From positions 1 through 41,677 of the forward strand of contig JAFLUZ010000015.1 in assembly GCA_022508535.1 (NCBI GenBank): 41,677 bases of DNA. Direction: 5' to 3'. Below the pieces are notes generated by a model. It saw nothing but the letters and a program-made list of their open reading frames with translations. It had not been told where the DNA came from and searched no databases. Below, in pieces: positions 17,850-25,205 of the stretch (within the stretch, counting starts at the first letter, position 1; each line of letters opens with the position of its first letter). Both the position numbers and the translations under genes were made by a program. Source of the DNA: Erysipelotrichales bacterium (GTDB lineage Bacteria > Bacillota_I > Bacilli_A > RFN20 > CAG-826).

Positions 17850-20357
17850 TTATTTAACAAATTTCTTTTTTTGTACAAAATAGTAACCAGATATTGCTAT
17901 TAATGCCATGACTGCAACAATTGCAATTGATGCAGCACTATCACTATTAGCTGTTAATAATACTCCATTTAATCCTGAACCATTTGTACCAAGAGCATCA
18001 CTTACCCATGATTGCATAGATGCCATATAATCCATAGTTTGTCCAATTGTAATTGTATCAACATCAGCTGCCAATCTAATTGCTTCTTGTTCTTCTGGAC
18101 TAAATGCCATAAATCGATCTAAGAGAGCTTTTAATGTAGCGTTTTCGCTATCTGTCAAGAATGCACAAATACCATTATCGCCACCATCTTCTCTCATTTT
18201 ATGCCAATCAGCAATAAATTGTCCGACTGTATCAACAACTTCATTTACAAGCACACCTCTAGCAACAAGAACACCTGCAGCGTTATAGAATAAGAATTCA
18301 TATGATGCTTGTGAGCCATTGTCCCCAATTTCAAAGTTACCAGCTTTATTTCCTTCTCCACCAAACCATGCAAAGAATCTACTTTCTCGGCCATTAACAG
18401 TATAATATCCGCCATCGTGAATTTCATCATAAAGACTAAATTCAGGATCATCCCAATTAAATCCTAAAGTAGCATAATTTTCACCATAGTATGCACGGAG
18501 AGTAATTGTCAATTCAACTGGAACAAATTCTACAACGAATTTTCCGTCTGCTTCTACATATTCCGATTGAACGAAGCTTGGATCATCATTCATTGCACAA
18601 ACTCTAATTGTATATTCTCCAGCTTTTAAATCACTATTTAAAGTATATGGAGATTCATATGCGGTTTCAGTAACCGAATAATCTTCTTTAGAATATTCAA
18701 CAGAATAATGTGTAGCATTTGCTACTGTATCAAAGTATAATTTATCACCTTCGACTTTTACATTTGTAGGTGTAGCTAATTGTTCTGCTCCCTCAGCAGC
18801 AATTTCATATATTTTATCAGCTTCAGCCCATTCGGAATCTGTATATCCTTCGATATGGGCACGAACTTGGACCTTATAACTTCCAGGTTCTAAATCTTTT
18901 AAAACATATCCGCTCTCAACACTATACTCAGTATCTACAACTGAATCATCAGATGCTTTTAAATATTGTAAACTGTATCTATCAGCGTATTTGAATGAAT
19001 CAAAAGTCAATGTTTTCTTATCGCTATCTTCAGCACTATTTATTTTAACTGCAGTTGGAGCAGGAACGTTATTAATGAGTGCGCCATTAGCAATCAATTC
19101 ACCTGCTGCATTATAGAAACAGAATTCATAATATGCTTGTGAACCATCATCACCTATTTGGAAATTACCAGCTCTATTGTTTTCACCTGCAAACCAGTCA
19201 AAAAATCTACTTTCTTTTCCGTTTACAGTGTAATAATCCGTTTCATCTTTAAGACTAACATCGCCTTCCCATTTAAGTCCTACAGTAGCATAACCTGGAC
19301 CATAGTATGTACGAAGAGTAAACTTTACCAAAATAACGCTAGATTCTATTTCGAATACTTCTGGTGCTTCTGCATAATCTGATGGAATAAAATCTGGATT
19401 ATCACCATTCATTGCTTTAACTCTAATAGTGTAACTACCAGCTTTTAAACTTTTATTTAATTCATATGGTGATTCTTCCGCATTTTCAGAAGTAAATGTA
19501 GAACCATCTTTTACGTACTCAACTAAATAATAAGCCGCATTTTCGACAACATCAAATTCTAATTTGCCATTTGTAACATGAACATTGGTTGGTGCGTCTA
19601 ATTTTACTGCATCTTTTTTTGCAATAACATAATCTCCAGCATCAATCCATTTAGAAACCTCTTCTTCTAAATGAGAACGAACTTGTACAGCATAAGTTCC
19701 AGCTTCTAATCCATCATCTAAACCTTTTAATGTATGTGGACTTGTTACATTAATTTCAGTTGCATTTTCAATTACATTACCATCTTTTAAATATTGGACA
19801 CTATGATTGTCAGCATTTTTGCCATGTGTAAATGTCAAAATATTACCATCAATGGAAGCATCAGTTGGTTCTCCTAACTTTGTAGGTGCAGCAGTTGTTT
19901 CGTAGTATGCATTACTATGGAACCAAACTATGCCAGCATAGTCAATTCCACTTTCACTATACTCAACCTTAAAAGACCAAATCATACCTGAATCATCTGG
20001 GAATCCTTGAGGTATCGTGAAATAATATCCACCACCCAAAACAATAGGGTTGTATTCGGCAATTTTTGTTCCCATATTCATAAAGTTATTGTAATAACCT
20101 TCGCTATTAAACTCAGGTTTTGTTGCTTCAAAATAATATGGCGTAATTGTAAGACTATCTGTTGAAGGTTTTGACTTGAAATTAATAAGGACTTCGGCTC
20201 CATTAATTCTTGTTCTGCCACCTTCACTATCAATCTCACCAATCATTTGTGTAGCTGCATTTGCCACAACAGCTTTGTCATCTTTAGTAGCTTGGACTGC
20301 TCCAAATAATCCAAGAGCTAAAAATGGCATTAATAAAAACGACATTTTTCTTTTCAT
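17850..20357 (-). CDS. Large surface protein with duplicated fibronectin III modules and C-terminal anchor
   Basis: 835 residues from ATG 20357, chosen because AGAAAGGA precedes it and a signal peptide (MKRKMSFLLMPFLALGLFGA) begins there. A longer reading from 20402 would start inside the operator. After an N-terminal beta domain come two FN3-like domains (about 150-330), an unnamed module with YYTVNGKESRFFDWFAGE (about 335-425), then a second copy of the whole unit: two FN3 domains and a module with YYTVNGRESRFFAWFGGE (about 428-700). A domain shared with the two F5/8C proteins lies at 711-783 (FIADWHKMREDGGDNGIC), followed by a hydrophobic anchor (about 810-828) and KKKFVK. No LPXTG. Probably a glycan- or host-binding surface protein under sugar control. 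Confidence 0.7.
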   Translation of the reverse strand: MKRKMSFLLMPFLALGLFGAVQATKDDKAVVANAATQMIGEIDSEGGRTRINGAEVLINFKSKPSTDSLTITPYYFEATKPEFNSEGYYNNFMNMGTKIAEYNPIVLGGGYYFTIPQGFPDDSGMIWSFKVEYSESGIDYAGIVWFHSNAYYETTAAPTKLGEPTDASIDGNILTFTHGKNADNHSVQYLKDGNVIENATEINVTSPHTLKGLDDGLEAGTYAVQVRSHLEEEVSKWIDAGDYVIAKKDAVKLDAPTNVHVTNGKLEFDVVENAAYYLVEYVKDGSTFTSENAEESPYELNKSLKAGSYTIRVKAMNGDNPDFIPSDYAEAPEVFEIESSVILVKFTLRTYYGPGYATVGLKWEGDVSLKDETDYYTVNGKESRFFDWFAGENNRAGNFQIGDDGSQAYYEFCFYNAAGELIANGALINNVPAPTAVKINSAEDSDKKTLTFDSFKYADRYSLQYLKASDDSVVDTEYSVESGYVLKDLEPGSYKVQVRAHIEGYTDSEWAEADKIYEIAAEGAEQLATPTNVKVEGDKLYFDTVANATHYSVEYSKEDYSVTETAYESPYTLNSDLKAGEYTIRVCAMNDDPSFVQSEYVEADGKFVVEFVPVELTITLRAYYGENYATLGFNWDDPEFSLYDEIHDGGYYTVNGRESRFFAWFGGEGNKAGNFEIGDNGSQASYEFLFYNAAGVLVARGVLVNEVVDTVGQFIADWHKMREDGGDNGICAFLTDSENATLKALLDRFMAFSPEEQEAIRLAADVDTITIGQTMDYMASMQSWVSDALGTNGSGLNGVLLTANSDSAASIAIVAVMALIAISGYYFVQKKKFVK

Positions 20358-20388
20358 AATTTTTTCCTTTCTGTATTTACCAATGAAA

Positions 20389-20446
20389 GAAACCCCTTTC
20401 ATTAAAATTACGCTATTAAAATATCATTTATTACTTCAATTGTCAA
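20389..20446 (-). promoter_or_regulatory. Promoter and LacI-type operator of the fibronectin-repeat protein gene
   Basis: Minus-strand TTGACA (20446-20441), 17-base spacer, TATTTT (20423-20418). GAAACCCCTTTC at 20389-20400 sits in the 5' leader, downstream of the -10, as at 17690-17701. Confidence 0.65.
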
Positions 20447-20520
20447 TAAAATATAATTTTATTGTTTTTATTAACTTTTTTTATATATATTAAACTTGCT
20501 ATTTTATTGCAATTTTGCAT

Positions 20521-20552
20521 AAAAAAGGCAATAATTATCAAACATTATTGCC
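20521..20552 (-). terminator. Rho-independent terminator after the GH16/phosphatase pair
   Basis: GGCAATAAT (20527-20535) pairs with ATTATTGCC (20544-20552), nine base pairs, followed on the minus strand by TTTTTT. Confidence 0.85.
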
Positions 20553-20560
20553 TATTATTT

Positions 20561-21655
20561 TTAAATACTTTCGATAAATAAATTTTTAATTGCAGAAATA
20601 TCATTACTGGATATTCCAATACTTAATAAATAGTTGTTTATTTTATCTGATAAACTATTTCCATCTGTTCCTTTTATTGTTCCTACATAACTTTTAATAT
20701 TATTTGTAGTTCTTGCCCCACCAATAAGTCCAAAATTAGAGAACAAATAGTCATAATATAAGTTATCTTCCGATACACCTAATAGTCCATTTAATAAGTA
20801 AGCAATTAAGCCTGTTCTATCAGTTCCTATATTACAATGGAAGATAATTGGATAATTCTCTTCTTTTGCTAAGATATCCGAGAAGATATGTTTTATCATC
20901 TCAGTGTTATGTGTAAGAATATTACTATTATTCCAATCCATTGGACAACTAAAGTAAGTGACTTCATCTCCTAATACACTAGATGTTATTGAACCAACTT
21001 CGTTATTATCGACAAGCCTTAAATCCATTTCTGATTTAATTTTTAGATCATCCAATAAAACCTTTTCGCCTTCACTTGTTACTTCCTTAATAATAGTTTT
21101 TGATTCACTAGTGTTAAGTCTTCCACTTCGATAGAATAGTCCTTGTTTTACACGATGCGTTTCATCAATTGGCCAACCACCAACATCACGAACATTTGTT
21201 ACGCCATCAACATATAAATTGCGAGGTCCGTAGCTTTCTATTTCAAATGTTTCAGTTTCGCTCGTATCACTTGTCGATTCATAATCTGCACGTACATTCC
21301 AATAGTATTTAGTGCCTATTTTTAAGTTATATACAGATGCCGATAATTCACTTGTTTTAATAATAATTGGATGATTTAAATCTTTATCTTCACTTATTTT
21401 AACTGTGTAATTTGCTTTTTCTTGTTTTTTAACTTTCCAAGATAATTCAACAGGTTTTGGTTTACTTAATTCTGCAACTCCCGATGCGTATACCCCAATC
21501 GCTCCATAATTATCATTCAAAAACTCATCTTGCAAATCCGTGTGTATTTTCACTTCTTCTTTGAATTGTTTAAGTTCAATAGAAGTTGATGAGCAAGAAA
21601 GTAATACTCCTGTAATTAATAATAAGACTAAATTTTTTGCTAGTTTATTTTTCAT
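20561..21655 (-). CDS. Tyrosine-phosphatase-family lipoprotein
   Basis: 364 residues. Lipobox LLSC (Cys 21). A fibronectin-like beta domain (about 60-140) precedes a Y_phosphatase3-type domain: NVRDVGGW (154-161), FYRSGRLN, DLRLVDNNE, and the catalytic P-loop HCNIGTDRTG with Cys 274 and Arg 280, which is the intact CX5R motif of protein tyrosine phosphatases. Export as a lipoprotein means it acts outside the membrane, where its substrate is unknown; some secreted relatives act on phospholipids or phosphoinositides. RBS AAGGAAT precedes ATG 21655. It lies 17 bases after the GH16 gene, so the two are cotranscribed. Confidence 0.82.
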   Translation of the reverse strand: MKNKLAKNLVLLLITGVLLSCSSTSIELKQFKEEVKIHTDLQDEFLNDNYGAIGVYASGVAELSKPKPVELSWKVKKQEKANYTVKISEDKDLNHPIIIKTSELSASVYNLKIGTKYYWNVRADYESTSDTSETETFEIESYGPRNLYVDGVTNVRDVGGWPIDETHRVKQGLFYRSGRLNTSESKTIIKEVTSEGEKVLLDDLKIKSEMDLRLVDNNEVGSITSSVLGDEVTYFSCPMDWNNSNILTHNTEMIKHIFSDILAKEENYPIIFHCNIGTDRTGLIAYLLNGLLGVSEDNLYYDYLFSNFGLIGGARTTNNIKSYVGTIKGTDGNSLSDKINNYLLSIGISSNDISAIKNLFIESI

Positions 21656-21672
21656 GTTTTTTATTCCTTATT

Positions 21673-22650
21673 TTATTCTTTTAATTGGTAGACTTTAACA
21701 TAATCGACATACATATCGGCAGAACTAAATGAGCTAGTTGGTGTGACGCCTCCAGTATAATCTCCTCCAACTGCAAGATTTAATAAAATATAGAAATCAA
21801 CATCAAATGGAGCACTTGGATTATTTGGTGCTTTTGAAGAGTAATAAATATCATTAGTTATTTCATATACCCTGGTCCCATCAATATAAAATGCAATATA
21901 TTCACTAGTCCATTCTGCACCATACATATGAAACTGATTAATAGTTCCGTTTCCTGGTATTTTATTTGACTTTCCCTCATGCTTATTATTTGGCCAATTT
22001 CCACCAAAGTGCAGAGTGTTTCCAACAGTATGTGCATCCATATTTTTACCACCGGCTTCCATAATATCTATTTCGCCTGATGATGCCCAACCACCATAAA
22101 TATTTTCATTATTTGGTAGTAACCAAAAAGCTGGCCACATTGCTCTATCTGTTGGCATCATAATGCATGCTTCAAAATAGCCATATGTAAAGAATATTTT
22201 CTCTTTGGTTTGTATTCTTCCTGAAGTAAAATTCTTGCCACCTTGATATTCTCTTTTTGCAGTGATTTTAAGTAGTCCATTTTCTACACTCACATTATCA
22301 GTTTGATAATACTCTAATTCGTTATTTCCCCAACCATTTAAGCCATATTGAGCACCTGTTCCATATTCAATATTCCAATAGTTAGGATTTAGTGATGTGC
22401 CATCAAATTGATCTTCAAATTTTAATTCATATCTTTGATCAATATATGATGGTGGTTGATTTAGATTTGTAGAATTATCTTCACTTATAGATGGTTTTTC
22501 TACAGATGGCTTACTATCTAAACTTTCACTTATTGAATCAGATGTTGAATTAGGTAAATCGGTTGAACTATAAAATTCAACTGTGCAACTTGATAATAAC
22601 AAAATAAAAGTATTCAACATTATTAATCTACTCTTTTTAAAAAACTCCAT
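21673..22650 (-). CDS. Glycoside hydrolase family 16 lipoprotein (beta-glucanase/laminarinase type)
   Basis: 325 residues from ATG 22650, which has AGAGGTG six bases upstream (a GTG at 22659 is in frame but has no RBS). Lipobox LSSC (Cys 22) and a Ser-rich linker lead to a complete GH16 domain: FEDQFDGTSLNPNYW, WGNNELEYY, SGRI, WPAFWLLP, and the catalytic GEIDIMEAGG (nucleophile Glu 193, acid/base Glu 198 by family knowledge), then HTVGNTLHFGG and the C-terminal YVDYVKVYQL. GH16 enzymes cleave beta-1,3/1,4-glucans and related galactans; the motif with Met between Ile and Glu is the laminarinase type. It is probably cell-attached, breaking glucan for uptake. Confidence 0.9.
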   Translation of the reverse strand: MEFFKKSRLIMLNTFILLLSSCTVEFYSSTDLPNSTSDSISESLDSKPSVEKPSISEDNSTNLNQPPSYIDQRYELKFEDQFDGTSLNPNYWNIEYGTGAQYGLNGWGNNELEYYQTDNVSVENGLLKITAKREYQGGKNFTSGRIQTKEKIFFTYGYFEACIMMPTDRAMWPAFWLLPNNENIYGGWASSGEIDIMEAGGKNMDAHTVGNTLHFGGNWPNNKHEGKSNKIPGNGTINQFHMYGAEWTSEYIAFYIDGTRVYEITNDIYYSSKAPNNPSAPFDVDFYILLNLAVGGDYTGGVTPTSSFSSADMYVDYVKVYQLKE

Positions 22651-22692
22651 CGTTTTCACCTCTAATCAATTATTTTTAGTCGCAATATTTTA

Positions 22693-22718
22693 TAAAAACA
22701 AGGGTGCTATGCACCCTT
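22693..22718 (-). terminator. Rho-independent terminator of the three-repeat lipoprotein gene
   Basis: AAGGGTGC (22700-22707) pairs with GCACCCTT (22711-22718) around a three-base loop. The minus strand continues with GTTTTTAT. Confidence 0.85.
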
Positions 22719-22727
22719 AATTTTATT

Positions 22728-24149
22728 TTAGTCAGCTAATGTAGTTCCTAAGAAAGAAACTGTACCTACAAAATAATGAGTTGCATTTTCAATTCTAATT
22801 GTAAATGTTATTGAATCAGAATCAACAGGTCCTTTGTCTAAGAGAACATACACTCTAAATCTTACAGCATCTGGATCAGAAGGGAAATAATTATCAATTA
22901 TGAAATTATCATTATCAATTTGCACATCTGTAACATCTATTTCTGACCAGTTTGAACCATCATATCCAACTGAACTTGATTTAATCCAAATCCATGCGCC
23001 AGCACCTTCAATGTGGTTAGCACCATTTCCTGTGCCTTCAGTATATAATTCAAATGATCCACCATCAATTTTATCTGGTGATTCCGCTTCAGTCCAATTC
23101 TTACCAATAAATTCAACAGTATTGTCATAGTATTTGCCATTAGGAGCAGTAATCTTTACATAAAATGCTGTTTCATCTCTTGTTCCTGGTGCACCATCTA
23201 AAGTTACATATACTCGAACACGGTCTCTAATATTTCCAAATAGCGTTAAAGAACTTTCTTTAATTGATGCATTACCTTTCGTCATTGTGACTTCTAAATC
23301 AAAGTCTTCAATTGCATTTACTCCTTCAGCATAACCGATAGAACTTGATTTTACCCAAATCCACGCACCAGCACCTTCAATATGAATTCTTTCATCGCCA
23401 CTAGTGGCAGAAACTAATTCAAATTTACCTGCGTAGTTAGGATTATCTGGATCAACTGGGTCAACTACTGGTGGTTCAACAACCACATTTTCAGACCAAG
23501 TGCCGCCCACGAATCCAACGGTTCCATCATAGTATGTTCCATTAGGATTTGTAATTTTTATATCAAATGCAGTTTCATCATTTGCACCTGGTGCATCATG
23601 TAATGTTATATAGACACGGACACGATCTCTTATTTCACCCACTAATGAAATTTCAGTACCATCAATAGTTGTATTACCTTTAGTCATTGTGACTTCTAAA
23701 TCAAAGTATTCAATTGCATTTGCACCCTCAGCATAACCAATTGAGCTTGATGTAACCCAAATCCATACGCCTGCACCAGCGATATGAATACTTTCATCTC
23801 CACTTTCAGCGGATGATAATTCAAATTTTCCTCCATAATTAGGATCAATTACTGGTGGAACATCAGGTTCAACTGAAGTACTTGGAGTAGATGTTGAAGT
23901 TGGTGGTACAACAGATGGATCTGATGCACTTTCAGATGGGCTTGATGGATTAATCGATGGGGTTGATTGTCCAACTGATGGATTCTCTGATGGTAATCCT
24001 GTACTTGGTGAAGTAGGTTCAACAGAGTTAGGTTCAGAAACACTTGGTTCTGATGGACTTTCTGACATAGATGCATCGCTATCACCACATCCCACTAATG
24101 ACATCATAAATGGCAATGCAAGAAGCGTAATTAATTTATTTTTTTTCAT
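22728..24149 (-). CDS. Lipoprotein with three tandem beta-sandwich-like repeats
   Basis: 473 residues. Lipobox LVGC (Cys 21), then about 80 residues rich in Ser, Pro, Glu and Thr (a wall-spanning linker). Three repeats of about 110-120 residues follow at roughly 106-225, 240-350 and 357-473. Each opens with G[KS]FEL, has a G-[DA]-x-x-I-x-G-A-G-[AV]-W-I-W-[VI] strand and an S-S-[SI]-[IV]-G-Y motif, and ends with a [VI]-x-F-[VIL]-G motif. The invariant Trp-Ile-Trp cluster suggests a carbohydrate-binding platform, but I do not recognise the family. No catalytic motif. The gene has its own promoter with two LacI-type operators, and lies just upstream of the GH16 gene. Confidence 0.6.
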   Translation of the reverse strand: MKKNKLITLLALPFMMSLVGCGDSDASMSESPSEPSVSEPNSVEPTSPSTGLPSENPSVGQSTPSINPSSPSESASDPSVVPPTSTSTPSTSVEPDVPPVIDPNYGGKFELSSAESGDESIHIAGAGVWIWVTSSSIGYAEGANAIEYFDLEVTMTKGNTTIDGTEISLVGEIRDRVRVYITLHDAPGANDETAFDIKITNPNGTYYDGTVGFVGGTWSENVVVEPPVVDPVDPDNPNYAGKFELVSATSGDERIHIEGAGAWIWVKSSSIGYAEGVNAIEDFDLEVTMTKGNASIKESSLTLFGNIRDRVRVYVTLDGAPGTRDETAFYVKITAPNGKYYDNTVEFIGKNWTEAESPDKIDGGSFELYTEGTGNGANHIEGAGAWIWIKSSSVGYDGSNWSEIDVTDVQIDNDNFIIDNYFPSDPDAVRFRVYVLLDKGPVDSDSITFTIRIENATHYFVGTVSFLGTTLAD

Positions 24150-24180
24150 ATTAAAAACTTCTCCTATTATATTTAAAATA

Positions 24181-24229
24181 ATTATATCATTAAAGAAAGC
24201 ACTTTCAAAGTATTTTTGAAACCGATTTC
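24181..24229 (-). promoter_or_regulatory. Promoter with two LacI-type operators for the three-repeat lipoprotein
   Basis: Minus-strand TTGAAA (24208-24203), 16-base spacer, TATAAT (24186-24181), then AGGAG as RBS. GAAAGCACTTTC (24195-24206) overlaps the -35 and spacer; GAAACCGATTTC (24218-24229) lies just upstream. Their centres are 23 bases apart, about two helical turns. Confidence 0.7.
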
Positions 24230-24319
24230 CAGCATTTGGTTAAATTGGCGATAACTGTTTAAAAAACAAACTTTACTATTCAATATTATATACAACTCAT
24301 TAGTTGCACAAAAATTAAT

Positions 24320-24444
24320 AAAAAAGCACTCTTTCGAGTGCGATAGTAGCAATACGCGGGACAGCTTTCCCCCGCTTTCTCCGACTTGATTATCTTTCGA
24401 TAACTCGATGTGGTCCTATGCTGATTTCCATCCTTTATTGCTAC
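24320..24444 (-). ncRNA. Unassigned structured small RNA, about 125 nt
   Basis: A free-standing transcription unit. A nine-base-pair closing stem joins GTAGCAATA (24444-24436) to UAUUGCUAC (24354-24346). It encloses a hairpin with a GAAA loop (24404-24399 with 24394-24389) and a GCGGG/CCCGC hairpin (24375-24371 with 24360-24356) whose loop contains GCUG. A CAGC at 24423-24420 could pair with that loop as a pseudoknot. The RNA ends in a terminator (GCACTC at 24341-24336, GAGTGC at 24331-24326, then six T). It does not fit SRP RNA, 6S, tRNA or a riboswitch class that I can recall. It lies 3' of the nuclease-like gene and upstream of a promoter of another gene, so it is more likely a trans-acting RNA or RNA antitoxin than a leader. 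Confidence 0.6.
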
Positions 24445-24450
24445 ATAATT

Positions 24451-24479
24451 AGTATATGATAATTTGTGAAAAATTTCAA
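24451..24479 (-). promoter_or_regulatory. Promoter of the small RNA
   Basis: Minus-strand TTGAAA (24479-24474), exactly 17 bases, TATACT (24456-24451). Transcription should start about seven bases on, at the first base of the closing stem. The -35 overlaps the stop codon of the upstream gene. Confidence 0.7.
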
Positions 24480-24964
24480 TATTCATTCGGCAATTTATTT
24501 GTTGGATGGGCTGTAATAATTACCTTATTATTTTTATTATTTTTATCATATCCGACACTAACATGCAGATACTTTTTGTCTTTGTTAATTCCAAATGTTC
24601 CTTCAAGATAGTATTCATCTCTTTTTTTACCTGCACCAAATATAAATTTATTGGGATACAATAATGCTTCTTTAATAAATTTGATATCTTCTGTAGCAAA
24701 AGCATGTTTTGCAGCAGCTATATGTTCTGCACCTGTATTTCCATTCGAATCTTGTTCCCTAATTTTAACATTCTCACCATTAAATGTTTCAAATACTTCA
24801 TTGCCATTTATAACATCCAATATTCTTTGATCGACATCATATTGTTTCTTATAGTTTTTTGAAGAACTTTTTATTATAACTTGATATTCTTCAATGTATT
24901 TGCGTCTAATTGCAGTTTCAACATTAGATTTAAAATACACAAATCTATTTTTTTGTCTAGCCAT
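24476..24964 (-). CDS. Small protein resembling BECR-fold (phage-type PBECR) ribonucleases
   Basis: 162 residues, no signal peptide or membrane segment. The C-terminal half has the order typical of barnase/EndoU/colicin/RelE-like (BECR) nucleases: an AEHIAAAKHAF helix, FIKEALLYPNKFIFG, then strands EYYLEGTFGI, KKYLHVSVGY and KVIITAHPTNKLP, with His and Thr/His near the end as potential catalytic residues. I matched this by pattern only. The N-terminal half is basic (RQKNRF, AIRRKYIEEYQVI). The RBS is poor and a terminator-like hairpin sits in the leader, so expression is probably low. Such proteins are often toxins or phage-derived; no phage structural gene is nearby. A partner protein antitoxin is not seen, but a structured RNA follows directly. 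Confidence 0.45.
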   Translation of the reverse strand: MARQKNRFVYFKSNVETAIRRKYIEEYQVIIKSSSKNYKKQYDVDQRILDVINGNEVFETFNGENVKIREQDSNGNTGAEHIAAAKHAFATEDIKFIKEALLYPNKFIFGAGKKRDEYYLEGTFGINKDKKYLHVSVGYDKNNKNNKVIITAHPTNKLPNEY

Positions 24965-25001
24965 TATTTAATCATTTCTTTCTATTTATTATTTCAAAAA
25001 C

Positions 25002-25126
25002 AAAAAATTGAGTAATAATGCAAAACAACTCATCGAAAGATGAAATATTCAATTTTGCATATTTTACTCAATCATTTTTTATCAAATGATTCAAAGAAAT
25101 GACTTACTTTCTTCTATCAAATTTTA
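25002..25126 (-). promoter_or_regulatory. Leader with attenuator-like hairpin before the nuclease-like gene
   Basis: On the minus strand an extended -10 (TGTTAAAAT, core 25126-25121) is followed by a small hairpin (AATCATTT/AAATGATT) and then a long imperfect hairpin. Its arms, 25072-25053 and 25025-25007, are complementary over about 19 bases, with an inner CATC/GATG stem. A T-rich run (25006-25002) follows. This is the form of a terminator, about 40 bases before ATG 24964, so it could attenuate the gene or end a separate short RNA. The rest of the 280-base gap (25127-25205) is AT-rich with nothing else recognised. Confidence 0.5.
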
Positions 25127-25205
25127 ACATATATTTGTTATGGCATAAAGAATAATGTATGATATTTCGATTAAAAATGACTTAATATATTAGTATTTAC
25201 TTAAT

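Noticed and set aside
348-20357. Sortase LPXTG anchors in the three anchored surface proteins
   Set aside because: No LPXTG or close variant precedes the C-terminal helices; only the tail shape is similar.
24320-24444. SRP 4.5S RNA
   Set aside because: The conserved apical GGAA loop with its asymmetric internal loop (AGGUCCGGAAGGAAGCAGCC in E. coli) is absent; only a weak GAU-GGAA-AUC could be drawn.
24286-24486. A 66-codon minus-strand reading frame across the small RNA region
   Set aside because: It runs through the RNA hairpins and terminator, has no RBS or recognisable protein pattern, and its start overlaps the promoter; the RNA explanation is better.
25002-25126. A ToxI-like tandem repeat array before the nuclease-like gene
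   Set aside because: The leader contains two hairpins but no clear tandem repeats of the 30-40 base type expected for type III antitoxins.
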